A DNA stretch of 64,000 bases from Myxococcales bacterium (GCA_011526095.1 WYBA01000437.1:1-64000), one strand, 5' to 3'. Positions 49,197 to 58,939 are shown, counted from the first letter of the stretch. Notes: generated by a model not told the origin, from the letters alone. Program-made: numbers and translations.

Positions 49197-52100
49197 TCAG
49201 TTCGCGGGGTGCGCGGCGCGCGGGTCGGCCGGCGGTGGATCGAGCGGCGTCTGGTAGGGCTTGCCAGTGGCGATCGCCTCGGTGAGGGCGTCGTAGCGCT
49301 CGAGGACGAGGCGCGCGGTGCGGTACTCGCCGTGCTCGCGAGTCTCCTTGTCGCGCAGGACGGGGAATGTGCCGAGCACGTACTCCGTGTCCAACCGGTC
49401 GAGGCCGTAAAGATGGAAGAACGCGGCGTCGAGTTCGGCGCGGAGGATGGCGCGGCGAGCGGCGTCCCAGCGGAAGGGTGGGCCGTCGTGGCCGCAGTCT
49501 CGCGCGAAGGCGAGCATGTCGTGACTTGTGGACACGAGTTCGACCACGCGGGACGTGACCCAGTCAATCACCCGGCTGGCTGTCACCCAGGGGCATGGAC
49601 GAGAGGCTTGTGCGGCACTGAGGCACGGCAGCTGTTTCAAGTAGCCGTAGGTGAGATGGGTGCCCCCGACCTTCTGGCGAGCACAGTAGTCGAAGACGAG
49701 TGATGATAGCGTGGCCAGTAGAAATGCCCCCTTGGGGCCGTCAATTGCCCTGCCGAGTAGCAACGGGGTCGTGTTCCCAGTTGCGACTCGTGGCAGTGCG
49801 GCGGCAATGACTGTGCGCATGTCGGAGGTGCGGCAGATATCGCGCCAGCCGATGAGCCACTCTCGGTTCCAGAGGTCAGCGAGCCGCGCTTCGACATCTC
49901 GTGTCTCCACCCAGTAGTATGGAAGAGGGAGTCTGTTGGGGTCTGCGTGGTCCTCCTGGGTGAACTCGGGACACTTGCCCTGGTTGGCCTGCGCTTCAGT
50001 CTGTCCCTCGTACGTGCCGAAGCGATGATCGTAGAGGTGCATCATCTTTGCTTCGTACAGGGGCGTCATTGTCTCGTTTGGCGATGCGCAGACGTATCGG
50101 TTGCCCGTCAGCTGCCAGCCTGCTGACTCAAGGTCGGCTCTTGTTCGGAAGTGCTCTGCGTCCTCGGCCATGTGCCAGAGCCGTGTCCTTGCGTCGATGC
50201 TCCACGCATTGCTTCCGTTGCCACTCGACTTGGTCGCATCCAGTACGAGCACTGGCACTCGGCGGTAGATGGCCTTGTTGATCTCAGCGTCCCGACGCCA
50301 GCGGAAAGTGGGGCACGTGTGGGTGTTTGGGTTGAGCGCGACGAAGTCGGCGGCAGCCAATGACACGTGCCGGTCAGCCTCCGCGAGCCACGACGCCTGG
50401 CGCGCGAAGAAGACCATATCGACGGAGTGGTCCGGGGCGAGCCCTCGAGCGAGCGTCAGCAGGCAGAACCGGAAGGCGTGGTGAACTGTTGGAAAGACGA
50501 ACTCCTCGTTCTCGAAGTGATAGAGCGAGTGGAGCTGGTTCGACTCTACGAGACTCGCGAAGAACTCCTTGGTCGTGTCGTCGGTCGCGATGCCGCCGGG
50601 CACGATGCATCCGACGCGGCCGCGCTCCCCTATGAGGGAACGGTTCAGCTCGGCGAAGATCGAGTAGGTGTTGATGTCGCCCTGACCGCAGAGGGGATAT
50701 CGACCGCCCTGCCTCATCCAGTGGCTCTCGCCCTCGGCCTGTCGCAGCGCATCGGTCCACGACGTCCACAGCGCCGGGTCGTTCTCCGGCAGCGCAGCGA
50801 TGAGCCGCTTGCGGATCGACGCGTTCTCGGCCTTGGCGATCCCCTCGTGGCGCCCGGCGAAGAACTCCCTCTCCTGCAGCTTCACCCGCTCCCACGGCGG
50901 ATTGCCCAGCACGCAGTCGAAACCGCCGTCCCACCCGGTCACGTCGTCCTCTCCGCTCGCCGCGCGCGGCTGGAACACATCCGGGAACGCGAGGTGCCAG
51001 TGGAAGAACGTGTACTGGCGCGCCAGCTTCGCGACCTCGGCGCGCAGCACCTTGCTCGCGCTCGTCGGATCCTTCCGCACCCGCGCGAAGCACTCCTCGG
51101 TCGGCGCCTCGGCGGCGAGCGGGCCGTCCTGCTTGGGCCAGACGAACGCCGCGCACCAGGTGTCAGCGATGAACACCGCGTCGCGGAAGGCGGCCGAGCT
51201 CTGCAGCGTCTCCCAGCGGCGCTTGCGGGCGCGCACGTCGGCGAGCGCGTCGTCGCCGCCGGCGAGCGCGTCGCGCGCGGCGGTGACCAGCTCGGTGGCG
51301 CCCGGGGACGCGACGGCGTCCCACATCGTGCCCTGCGCCTGCCGCCGCGCGTCGCGGTTGCGCCGCTTGAGCGCGCGCGCCACCGCCTTGTCGTCGCCCT
51401 CGATCGGGTCCCAGGCGTCGTCGGGGATCCCGCGGGCGAGCAGCGCCGGTGTGGCGCCGATCAGCGCGTTGCCGTGCTGGATGTGCGCGTCGAGGAAGGA
51501 CAGCGGCCGGCCCGGCTCGACCGCCTCCATCCACAGCGCGACCTTGCACAGCTCGACCGCCATCTCGTTGAGGTCGACGCCGAAGACGCAGCGGCCGACC
51601 ACGTCGCGCAGCGCGCGGCGCAGCTCCGGCGGGCTCGCCTCGTCGTCCCCGGTGCGGAGCGCCGCGAGCCGGCGCGCGAGCCGGCGGGCGGCGGCGACCA
51701 GGAAGTGGCCGGAGCCGCAGGCGGGGTCGACCACCTTGAGGTCGAGCAGCGCGCGCTCCGCCGCGTCGCGCGGCTTGCCCGCCACCGCCGCGTCGATCAC
51801 CGGATCGAGCGCGGAGTCGAGCAGGCAGTCGACCAGCGAGGTCGGCGTGTAGTAGCTGCCCGTCTTCTTGCGGTCGTTGCCGGCCGCTGTCGTCAGCTCG
51901 AACGTGCCGGCGCCGGCGTCGAGCGACGGGTGCAGCTCGAGCAGGCCCTCGTAGAGCGAGCCCAGCTCGTCGGCGGCGACCGTGCGCCAGGCGATCGGGA
52001 AGCGCTGGCGATCGCGCTCCAGGTACGAGAGCGCGCGCAGCGCGGTGAGCAGGTCCTCGTTGCCGAGCGCGGCGCCGCCGAGGTGAGGCAGCGCGTCCTT

Positions 52101-53204
52101 GCTCCACAGGAAGCTGCCCAGCGCCGGCAGGGCCAGCGCCGGCGCGCCCTCGTCGAGCGAGGCCATCACCAGCCGCAGGCGCTCCCACAGATCGCCGTGC
52201 GGGCCGCCGCGCACCGACCCCGCGAGGTCGCGCAGCGCGCGGGTGGCGTAGTAGCGCTGGTAGCGCGCGCGCGCCGCCTCGGGCGCGGCGGGGTCGAGCA
52301 GGACGTCGCGGTCCTCGGCCGAGAACAGGAAGATCAGCCGGTAGACCAGGCGGAGCAGCTCCCGGTAGTAGTCCTGGCGGTCGAGCACGCCGTCTGCGAG
52401 GTCGCGGACGAGGGCGGTGTTGTGCGGGTGGCGGAGGAAGCCCGCGCCGAACGCCTCGATCGCGCGCTCGACGCCCGCGCGCAGATCGTCGAGGGCGCGC
52501 ACGCCCTGCTCGCGCGACAGCGCGAACCACTTCTCCAGCCAGCAGTCCTCGGGCCGGGCGGCCTCGACCCGGCTCTGGTGGAACACCAGCCACAGCAGCG
52601 CGAAGTCGGCGTAGCGCTCGCCCTCGAACATCGCCTCGAGGTCGACCTCGACGTAGGCCTGGGTCGTGAGGCTGTGGTGGTCGCGGAGCAGCCGCAGCAC
52701 CAGGCCGTTGGACAGCAGGGCCCAGAGGTGGGAGTCGGAGCGGTTCAGCAGGTCCTGCACCAGGCCGTGCGGCGAGCTGCGCGCGGCGCCGGCGACGCCG
52801 GCGACCTTGGTCTCGAGCGAGACGCCGGCGCCGAGCAGGTGGATGGGGAGCTGGCCCCAGGCGTGGGAGATCGCGTAGTCGCGGCCGTCGACCGTGATCG
52901 CCTTCGCCGTGGGGACGCGGCCGTAGCCCAGCTCCTGCAGCAGCGGCTGGAGGAACCGCTCGCGCGTGACCGTGGTGGCGGGATCGTCGGCGGGCAACCT
53001 GGCCCGCTCGGCCTGGAAGCTGCGCCAGGCCGCGAGCAGCCGCGCCCACGCGCGGCTGATGACCTCGCCGAACCGCTCGCCGTCGGCGAGGCGGTAGTCG
53101 GCCGCGGTCAGGCCGGGCACGTCCTTGTCGAGCTGCGCGATGCGAGCGAGCAGGTCGGGCGGCAGCAGGGCGCCCTCGGAGCGGATGGAGGCAAAGGTTG
53201 TCAT
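49197..53204 (-). CDS. Eco57I-type N6-adenine methylase (DrmMI/PglX-like restriction-modification protein)
   Basis: The 1335-aa protein starts at ATG 53204. The N-terminal helical region (~1-440) includes FLQPLLQELGYGRVPTAKAITVDGRDYAI. The methylase domain follows: motif X KKTGSYYTPTSLVDCLLDSALDP, motif I VVDPACGSGHFLVAAARRLA, FGVDLNEMAVELCKVALW, and motif IV VLGNPPWERVKLQEREFFAGR. The C-terminal third (~850-1250) is the target-recognition region (WYLTG-like NRYVCASPNETMTPLYEAKMMHLYDHRFGTYEGQ). The NPPW motif indicates adenine methylation. The DNA of the recognition region (~49.6-50.8 kb) is visibly less GC-rich than the rest of the gene. It probably protects self DNA for the helicase cluster upstream. 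Confidence 0.9.
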   Translation of the reverse strand: MTTFASIRSEGALLPPDLLARIAQLDKDVPGLTAADYRLADGERFGEVISRAWARLLAAWRSFQAERARLPADDPATTVTRERFLQPLLQELGYGRVPTAKAITVDGRDYAISHAWGQLPIHLLGAGVSLETKVAGVAGAARSSPHGLVQDLLNRSDSHLWALLSNGLVLRLLRDHHSLTTQAYVEVDLEAMFEGERYADFALLWLVFHQSRVEAARPEDCWLEKWFALSREQGVRALDDLRAGVERAIEAFGAGFLRHPHNTALVRDLADGVLDRQDYYRELLRLVYRLIFLFSAEDRDVLLDPAAPEAARARYQRYYATRALRDLAGSVRGGPHGDLWERLRLVMASLDEGAPALALPALGSFLWSKDALPHLGGAALGNEDLLTALRALSYLERDRQRFPIAWRTVAADELGSLYEGLLELHPSLDAGAGTFELTTAAGNDRKKTGSYYTPTSLVDCLLDSALDPVIDAAVAGKPRDAAERALLDLKVVDPACGSGHFLVAAARRLARRLAALRTGDDEASPPELRRALRDVVGRCVFGVDLNEMAVELCKVALWMEAVEPGRPLSFLDAHIQHGNALIGATPALLARGIPDDAWDPIEGDDKAVARALKRRNRDARRQAQGTMWDAVASPGATELVTAARDALAGGDDALADVRARKRRWETLQSSAAFRDAVFIADTWCAAFVWPKQDGPLAAEAPTEECFARVRKDPTSASKVLRAEVAKLARQYTFFHWHLAFPDVFQPRAASGEDDVTGWDGGFDCVLGNPPWERVKLQEREFFAGRHEGIAKAENASIRKRLIAALPENDPALWTSWTDALRQAEGESHWMRQGGRYPLCGQGDINTYSIFAELNRSLIGERGRVGCIVPGGIATDDTTKEFFASLVESNQLHSLYHFENEEFVFPTVHHAFRFCLLTLARGLAPDHSVDMVFFARQASWLAEADRHVSLAAADFVALNPNTHTCPTFRWRRDAEINKAIYRRVPVLVLDATKSSGNGSNAWSIDARTRLWHMAEDAEHFRTRADLESAGWQLTGNRYVCASPNETMTPLYEAKMMHLYDHRFGTYEGQTEAQANQGKCPEFTQEDHADPNRLPLPYYWVETRDVEARLADLWNREWLIGWRDICRTSDMRTVIAAALPRVATGNTTPLLLGRAIDGPKGAFLLATLSSLVFDYCARQKVGGTHLTYGYLKQLPCLSAAQASRPCPWVTASRVIDWVTSRVVELVSTSHDMLAFARDCGHDGPPFRWDAARRAILRAELDAAFFHLYGLDRLDTEYVLGTFPVLRDKETREHGEYRTARLVLERYDALTEAIATGKPYQTPLDPPPADPRAAHPAN

Positions 53205-53210
53205 GGTTGG

Positions 53211-54035
53211 TCAGCGTCGGTGGAGCCCGCAGAACCCATAGTTGCCTTCCAGCGCGGGTCGACCGCACTCGCGGCAAGGCTTCTGTCCCGCGCCGAGGTA
53301 CGGGCGGTGCCTGCCACAGAAGCCGTAGTTGCCTGGTTTGGCCGGTGTCTCGCAGTCATCTCGGCGGCAGCTCGGCATCTCCCACTCGTCATCGTCGTCG
53401 TCGTCGTCGTACCAGTGGCGTGGGTCCGTCACCTCGTGGTCGGTTGCGTCGTCACGGAGCTGAATGCGCTGTCCGGCTGCCACGAACACCTCGGCAGGGA
53501 AGGCCTCCGAACCCGCGTCCATCACCAGCTGCGCAACGGCCGCGTTGACCTGGTTCGTCGTGGCCGGTGCCTTGGGCGGTCCGCGACGCACCTTGGCGAC
53601 GAGGTAGATCACAGAGTCGGTCGTCCCCGGCCACTTGCCGGACTCGCCGTACAGGGCGTTTGCGCAGCACAGGGCGCGCTTCTCTTCGAGGCGGTTCACG
53701 ATCAGCTGCGCCGCGCGCTCCCACCGCTCGCCGCGCAAGATTTCAGTGCTTGTCCTAGCGACGACCAGAGCGTGAGTGGATGGGGCGTAGTCGAAGTAAT
53801 CGAGCCGTGCCCACCATCGGTTGCGCACGTGCATGGCGGACGCACCGGCCCGGCCGACGTAGATCTCGATCTTCTGGAGCTCGGCGCCGAGTGCGTCTGG
53901 AAGCCCGTGGATTGCGCGAATGACGGTCTCCACGGCCTCTCGCAGGCTCGTCGGTCTCATGGCCTCCTCGATGAGGTCAGCGAGCTCATCGTTTGCGAAC
54001 TCGTCGAGGTACTGGAGGGGAATGATCCTGGCCAT
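53211..54035 (-). CDS. small protein with poly-Asp linker and twin zinc-ribbon repeats
   Basis: ATG 54035 follows GAGGAG. The 274-aa protein's N-terminal domain has LGAELQKIEIYVGRAGASAMHVRNRWWARLDYF ... LIVNRLEEKRALCCANALYGESGKWP. This has a YVG...R...E...N order reminiscent of a GIY-YIG nuclease, though I regard that as weak. A seven-Asp stretch follows (WYDDDDDDDEWE). Two near-identical Cys/His modules, CETPAKPGNYGFCGRHRP and CRECGRPALEGNYGFCGLHRR, end the protein. It lies between the SNF2 helicase and the methylase, 6 nt before the latter. Confidence 0.65.
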   Translation of the reverse strand: MARIIPLQYLDEFANDELADLIEEAMRPTSLREAVETVIRAIHGLPDALGAELQKIEIYVGRAGASAMHVRNRWWARLDYFDYAPSTHALVVARTSTEILRGERWERAAQLIVNRLEEKRALCCANALYGESGKWPGTTDSVIYLVAKVRRGPPKAPATTNQVNAAVAQLVMDAGSEAFPAEVFVAAGQRIQLRDDATDHEVTDPRHWYDDDDDDDEWEMPSCRRDDCETPAKPGNYGFCGRHRPYLGAGQKPCRECGRPALEGNYGFCGLHRR

Positions 54036-54045
54036 CTCAGGCTCC

Positions 54046-56898
54046 TCAGTGAGTTCCCACCGGCAGGTAGACATAGACGCCGAGCAGGTCGACCGGCTCG
54101 AGCACATCGACGCCCTTCGTGCGGGCGCGGCCGCGCGCGACCTTGCGGACGCGGCGGTGGGCGTCGAGCAGGGCGGCGGCGCGGCGGGCGGCGAGGGCGG
54201 CGAGCGGGGCGCGCAGGGCGTCGCGGCCGGCGAGGACGCGGCGGAGGTGATCGCGGGCGACCTGGGCGTCGAGGTTGCCGGACGGGCGCGCGGCGAGCAG
54301 CGCCTCGGCGGCGCCGTCATCGAGCCAGGTGGGCGCGTCGGGCGCGCCGGTGAACGCGGCCAGCGCGGTGTCCTCGGCGAGCAGCGGCGGGCCGTCGCCG
54401 TGGAGGTGGTAGCGGAGCCGCAGCAGCAGCACGGTGGTGCGGGCGGCGACGTCCTTGGTGCGGACGACGCCGCAGCGGTGGCCGGGGCCCTCGAGCGCCG
54501 GGTCGAGCGCGCTCTCGAGGACGAAGCGGGCGAGGCCGGCGGCGAGCGGGTGGGTGCGGACCAGCAGCTCGGCGTCGTCGGGGGCGCGGCCGCGGAACAC
54601 GGCGCGCAGCTCGTCGCGGCGGCCGAGCGCGTCGCGCACCGGGGCGCGGCACGGGCGGAGGTCGGCGACCAGCGGCGTGTCGCCGGAGACGACCGCGCGC
54701 ACCCGCGGCAGCGCGGCGCGGACGAATCGCTCGAGGTCGTGGTCGTCGCCGAGGACGGCGCGGACCGCGGTGCGCTCGCCGGTGAGCTCGTCGCGGATCG
54801 CCGTCTGCACCTGGTGGTGCGCGAACAGCGTGCGGTTCTTCTTCTCGCGCTCCGCGGCGGCCTGCCAGGCGAGGTCGACGTCGTGGCGCGAGGGCTCGAA
54901 CGAGGCCATCAGGTCGGGCGAGAGCCCGCCGAGGCCGAGCTGCTCGCCGACCTGGGCGCGGCGGAGGATGAGCCCCTGCATGATCGCCTTGCCGACCAGC
55001 TCGGTGTCGCCGGGGATCGGGACGGCGACGCCGAGCGCCTCCTGGATGGTGCGGTGCTTGCGGAGCAGGACGTCGAGGACGATGCCGTCGACGGGGTTGT
55101 TGTTGCCGTAGAGCGTCAGCGCGCGGACGATCGGGCGGCGCTGGCCGTAGCGATCGACGCGGCCCTCGCGCTGCTCGTGGCGGGTGGGGTTCCAGGCGAG
55201 GTCGTAGTGGACGACCGCGCTGAGGTGATCCTGCAGGTTGATGCCCTCGGACAGGCAGTCGGTGCACACCAGGACGCGGCGGTCGGCGGCGCCGAGGGCC
55301 GCGACGCGGGCCTCGCGCTCCTCGGGTGGCAGCGAGCCGGTGATGGCCTCGACGGTGACGCCCCGGAGCTTTCGGCGCAGGTGGTCGGCGACGTAGTCGA
55401 CGGTGGGGATGAACCGGCAGAACACGATCGGGGCGAAGCCGTCGTCGAGCAGCGCGGCGACCAGGCGGTGGATGCGGTCGAGCTTCTTGTCGTGCTTGCC
55501 GGCGAGCGCCTCGGCGTCGCGCGCGAGCTCGAGCAGGCGGCGGGTGTGCGCGGCCTCGGGGGCGTCGTCCGAGGCGCCGGGCGCGACGTCGATGGACTCG
55601 GTGCCTTCGTCGTCGAGGTCGAGGATGATGCGGCGGCCCTCGGCGTCGACCTGCTCGACCGCGTCGAGCTCGACGTAGCCGGCGCGGCTGCGCAGCGTCG
55701 CGACCGCGGCGGCCGGGCTGGAGGAGATCGACCGGAGCAGCGCGAGCGCGGACCACCAGCGGATGCGCTGGCGGCGCGCGTCGGCGCCGGCCTCGTCGAC
55801 CGACTCCTTGCAGAACGACACCACGCGGTCGAGGAACGCGCGGTAGGCCGGCGACAGCTCGTACGTGTCCTCGGCGACCTCGCGCGTGGGGAACGGGGTC
55901 TCGGCGTCCATGTACGCGGTGAGGTCGCCGCGGCGGCGCTGCACCAGGTGCGAGGCGACGCGCTCGCGCTGCCGGCGGTTGGCGTCGCCGGAGAGGTCCT
56001 CGGGGAGCTCGGCGAGCTCGGGGTCGAGCAGGCCCAGCAGCGAGCGGAACGCCTCGCTCGAGCCGCTGTGCGGCGTGGCGGTGACGAGGATCAGGTGGCG
56101 GGCGGCGCCGCCGCGCGCGGGATCGATGATCTCGCGCAGCATCTGGTGGCGGAGCTGGCCGGAGCGGCTGCCGGCGGCGGCGGTGCAGGTGTGCGCCTCG
56201 TCGACGATCACCAGCTCGGGGCAGGTGCGGAGGAACTCGGCGCGGCGGCGCTCCTGCTTGATGTAGTCGGTCGAGACGACGGTGACCGGGTAGCGCTCGA
56301 ACAGGCCCTCTCCGGGCGGCAGGGCGCGCTCGAGCCGGGCCGCGGTGCCGGCGAGGACCAGCTCGGCGTCGAGGTGGAACTGCTCGGACAGCGCGCGCTG
56401 CCACTGCTCGGCGAGGTGCGGCGGGCACAGCACGGCGAGGCGGCGGATCTCGCCGCGGTCGAGCAGCTCGCGCGCGATCAGCAGCGACTCGATGGTCTTG
56501 CCGACGCCGACGTCGTCGGCGATGAGCAGGCGGACCGGATCCTGGCGCAGCGCCAGCAGCAGCGGCAGGAGCTGGTAGGGGCGCGGCTCGACGGCGATGC
56601 GGCCCAGGCAGCGGAACGGTCCGGCGACGGAGCGGGTCCCGAGGCGGACCGCGTCGCGCAGCAGGCGACAGGACGCGTCGCTGCCGAGGTCGGCGTCGGG
56701 ATCCGGCGGCTGGAACTCGGCGGAGGTGACGACCTCGAACGGGCGGCCGTCGGGGCCGGGGCCGACGTAGACGCCGGTGGTCTCGGCGTCGCTGCCGCCG
56801 AGCGGGCGCAGCACGAGGAGGTTGTCCTCGGCGGCGGTCTCGGGCAGCACGACCCACTCGCGACCACGGGCACGGACCAGGGAGCCGATCGTGAACAT
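54046..56898 (-). CDS. SNF2-family helicase (DrmD-like)
   Basis: ATG 56898 overlaps the UvrD-like stop by one nucleotide (TGATG). The 950-aa protein has a small N-terminal beta-barrel (FTIGSLVRARGREWVVLPE). SNF2 motifs follow: I LIADDVGVGKTIESLLIA, II LVIVDEAHTC, III LVTATPHSGS, and RecA2 motifs VLVCTDCLSEGINLQD and EGRVDRYGQRRPI. Motif I reads DDVGVGKT instead of the common DEVGLGKT. A ~300-residue C-terminal extension lacks known domains. The protein length, domain layout and adjacent adenine methylase match the DISARM class 1 DrmD/DrmMI pair. Confidence 0.9.
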   Translation of the reverse strand: MFTIGSLVRARGREWVVLPETAAEDNLLVLRPLGGSDAETTGVYVGPGPDGRPFEVVTSAEFQPPDPDADLGSDASCRLLRDAVRLGTRSVAGPFRCLGRIAVEPRPYQLLPLLLALRQDPVRLLIADDVGVGKTIESLLIARELLDRGEIRRLAVLCPPHLAEQWQRALSEQFHLDAELVLAGTAARLERALPPGEGLFERYPVTVVSTDYIKQERRRAEFLRTCPELVIVDEAHTCTAAAGSRSGQLRHQMLREIIDPARGGAARHLILVTATPHSGSSEAFRSLLGLLDPELAELPEDLSGDANRRQRERVASHLVQRRRGDLTAYMDAETPFPTREVAEDTYELSPAYRAFLDRVVSFCKESVDEAGADARRQRIRWWSALALLRSISSSPAAAVATLRSRAGYVELDAVEQVDAEGRRIILDLDDEGTESIDVAPGASDDAPEAAHTRRLLELARDAEALAGKHDKKLDRIHRLVAALLDDGFAPIVFCRFIPTVDYVADHLRRKLRGVTVEAITGSLPPEEREARVAALGAADRRVLVCTDCLSEGINLQDHLSAVVHYDLAWNPTRHEQREGRVDRYGQRRPIVRALTLYGNNNPVDGIVLDVLLRKHRTIQEALGVAVPIPGDTELVGKAIMQGLILRRAQVGEQLGLGGLSPDLMASFEPSRHDVDLAWQAAAEREKKNRTLFAHHQVQTAIRDELTGERTAVRAVLGDDHDLERFVRAALPRVRAVVSGDTPLVADLRPCRAPVRDALGRRDELRAVFRGRAPDDAELLVRTHPLAAGLARFVLESALDPALEGPGHRCGVVRTKDVAARTTVLLLRLRYHLHGDGPPLLAEDTALAAFTGAPDAPTWLDDGAAEALLAARPSGNLDAQVARDHLRRVLAGRDALRAPLAALAARRAAALLDAHRRVRKVARGRARTKGVDVLEPVDLLGVYVYLPVGTH

Positions 56899-58937
56899 CA
56901 GGCGGACTTCTCCAGGACGGGGGACAGCAGCGCGCTGGGGGCGCCGGTCCAGGTGATGCGGAGCAGATCGCGGGCGCGCGTCATGGCGACGTAGAGGAGC
57001 TGCCGCTCGCGGGCGATGGCGTGCTCGCGGTCGAGCGGATCGGTGGCCGAGCGCAGCAGGCCCGGGGACGGCAGCGCGTCGGCGCCCGCGTCGACGACGA
57101 GGACGGCCTTGAACTCGAGGCCCTTGGCGCGATGCATGGTCCCGACCTGCACCGCGCCCGGGGTCGCGTGCTCGTCGTCGAGGCGCGCCACCGGCTGGCC
57201 GGCGTCGGCGAGCGCCTTCTCGACCTCGGTGACGCGCCTGGTGGTGCGCGCGAAGATGGCGAGCTCCTCGGGCGCGCGGCCCGCGGCGCGGCACTCCGCG
57301 ACCCAGCGCGCGGCGTCGGCGAGCTCGGCGGCGCGGTCGGCGAAGCCGGCGAGCGTCGGCGCCGGGCCGCGCAGCAGGCTGCGGGTGCCGGTGCGGTCCT
57401 CGAGCCCGCCGTCGAGGTCGTCGGAGCTGTCGTCGAGGAGCCGGTCGGCGGCGCGGCGGATCTGCTCGGTCGTCCGGTAGTTGATGCGCAGGACGTGCGA
57501 GCGGCCGCGCACGTCGATGCCGAGCGTGGCGAGCGAGAAGCCGCCGGCGTAGATCTGCTGCCCCGCGTCGCCGGCGAGCAGCAGGTGCTCGGGGTGATCC
57601 CCGACCAGCGCGCGGACGAGCCGCAGCGCGGTGGGGCGGAGGTCCTGGAGCTCGTCGACGACGACGGCGTCGAATGGGCTGGTGACCTTGCCGGCGGCGA
57701 CGGCCTCGGCGGCGCGGCGGCACAGCACCGACCACGTGGCCTCGTGGCGTGCGTCGAGGGTGGCGAGGGTGTTGCCGAACACGTGCCACAGCGTCTTGCG
57801 GTCGGCGACCGACAGCGGGCGGCCGCGGCCGGTGCGCGAGGCGGTGCGGTACTCGGGCCAGTCGACGAGGCCCTGCGCCTCGACCACGGCGTCCCACTCG
57901 GCGACGACGAACGCCGCGTCGAACTGGGGCGCGTGGCGCGCGGCGAGGTCGGCGACCAGCTTCTTGACCTGCTCCGCGACGGCGGGCCCGAGCCGGGGAT
58001 CGACCTTGCGGGCGAGGGCGAGGGCCTGCTTGTCGACGGTGGCGACGGTGATCCGCGACAGCTCGTCCTTGCTGCAAAGCTTGCGCAGGTTGCGTTGGAG
58101 GTTGTCGCAGAGCGTGGTGACGTACGAGGTGAGCAGGACGCGGAGGCCGCGGCGCGCCAGGGCGCGCGCGCGGTGCATCGCGACGACGGTCTTGCCGGTG
58201 CCGGCGCTGCCCGTCACCTTGACCGCACCGCGCGGCGCCATGTCGACGATCGAGCTCTGCGACGGGTGGAGGAAGGCGATCCAGCGATCGAGCGGCGCGG
58301 CGAGCGCGGCCGTGAGGTCGCCGGCGTCGGAGACGACGTAGAAGCCGGGCGAGGTCGCCGCCGCGGTGGCGAGCGGGACGGTGGGCGCGATCGGGGCCGG
58401 CGGCGTGACCAGCTCGCCCGCGCTCAGGCGGGTCAGGCGATCGAACACGTCCTCGGGGAGCTTCGCGCCGAGGTCGAGGAGCTGGTCCTCGTTGGTGACC
58501 TTGCGCAGGCTCGGCAGCCACGTCGGCGGGACCCCGAGGCTGAGCAGGTAGTCGTCGGCGTGGTCGTCGAGCAGGCCTGGCGTGCGGGTCTTCTTGACGA
58601 CCTTCTCGACGACGTTCTGGACGGTCTGCACGACCTGGAGCGCGCCGGTCACGGGGTGGCGGCCGACCTCGCGATCGTCGGCCCAGCGGTACGCGGGGAC
58701 GTGGTGATCGACGTGGAGCAGCAGCCATCCGCCCTCGTCCTTGTAGAGGATGGCGCGCAGATCCTGGTTGATGCGCCCCGACCAGAGGTGGCTGGCGCGG
58801 CCGTGGAGCCGCTCGAGGTTGATGCCCGGGTGGCCCGGGTCGGCCTGGAACTGGACGATGAAGTCGGTGCACGCCGCCTGCTCGCGGGCGGTGAGCTTGT
58901 TCATCGCGGCGAAGAAGTTGCTGTTGAAGAGGAGCAA
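56898..58937 (-). CDS. UvrD-like helicase with N-terminal RelE/ParE-like domain
   Basis: TTG 58937 is chosen because GGAGG lies upstream and the RelE-like domain needs these residues. The 679-aa protein starts with SNFFAAMNKLTAREQAACTDFIVQFQADPGHPGINLERLHG and LWSGRINQDLRAILYKDEGGWLLLHVDHHVPAYRWADDR, a RelE/ParE toxin fold (~1-90). The UvrD core then shows VTGSAGTGKTVVAMHRARAL, DAVVVDELQDLRPTAL, INYRTTEQIRRAADRL, VGTMHRAKGLEFKAVLVVD and QLLYVAMTRARDLLRIT. It begins 2 nt after the upstream helicase stop. The RelE-like domain may act as a nucleic-acid-binding or regulatory module; its toxin activity is unproven. Confidence 0.9.
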   Translation of the reverse strand: MLLFNSNFFAAMNKLTAREQAACTDFIVQFQADPGHPGINLERLHGRASHLWSGRINQDLRAILYKDEGGWLLLHVDHHVPAYRWADDREVGRHPVTGALQVVQTVQNVVEKVVKKTRTPGLLDDHADDYLLSLGVPPTWLPSLRKVTNEDQLLDLGAKLPEDVFDRLTRLSAGELVTPPAPIAPTVPLATAAATSPGFYVVSDAGDLTAALAAPLDRWIAFLHPSQSSIVDMAPRGAVKVTGSAGTGKTVVAMHRARALARRGLRVLLTSYVTTLCDNLQRNLRKLCSKDELSRITVATVDKQALALARKVDPRLGPAVAEQVKKLVADLAARHAPQFDAAFVVAEWDAVVEAQGLVDWPEYRTASRTGRGRPLSVADRKTLWHVFGNTLATLDARHEATWSVLCRRAAEAVAAGKVTSPFDAVVVDELQDLRPTALRLVRALVGDHPEHLLLAGDAGQQIYAGGFSLATLGIDVRGRSHVLRINYRTTEQIRRAADRLLDDSSDDLDGGLEDRTGTRSLLRGPAPTLAGFADRAAELADAARWVAECRAAGRAPEELAIFARTTRRVTEVEKALADAGQPVARLDDEHATPGAVQVGTMHRAKGLEFKAVLVVDAGADALPSPGLLRSATDPLDREHAIARERQLLYVAMTRARDLLRITWTGAPSALLSPVLEKSA

Positions 58938-58939
58938 GG

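Noticed and set aside
45769-53204. Complete BREX system
   Set aside because: BrxL and a PglX/DrmMI-class methylase are present, but pglZ, brxC/pglY, brxA and brxB are absent; the methylase is better explained by the adjacent SNF2 helicase pair.
54317-56857. Long overlapping frame in another phase of the SNF2 gene
   Set aside because: The product is almost entirely Arg/Pro/Ala, a frame-shift shadow of the helicase; SNF2 motifs are all in the annotated frame.
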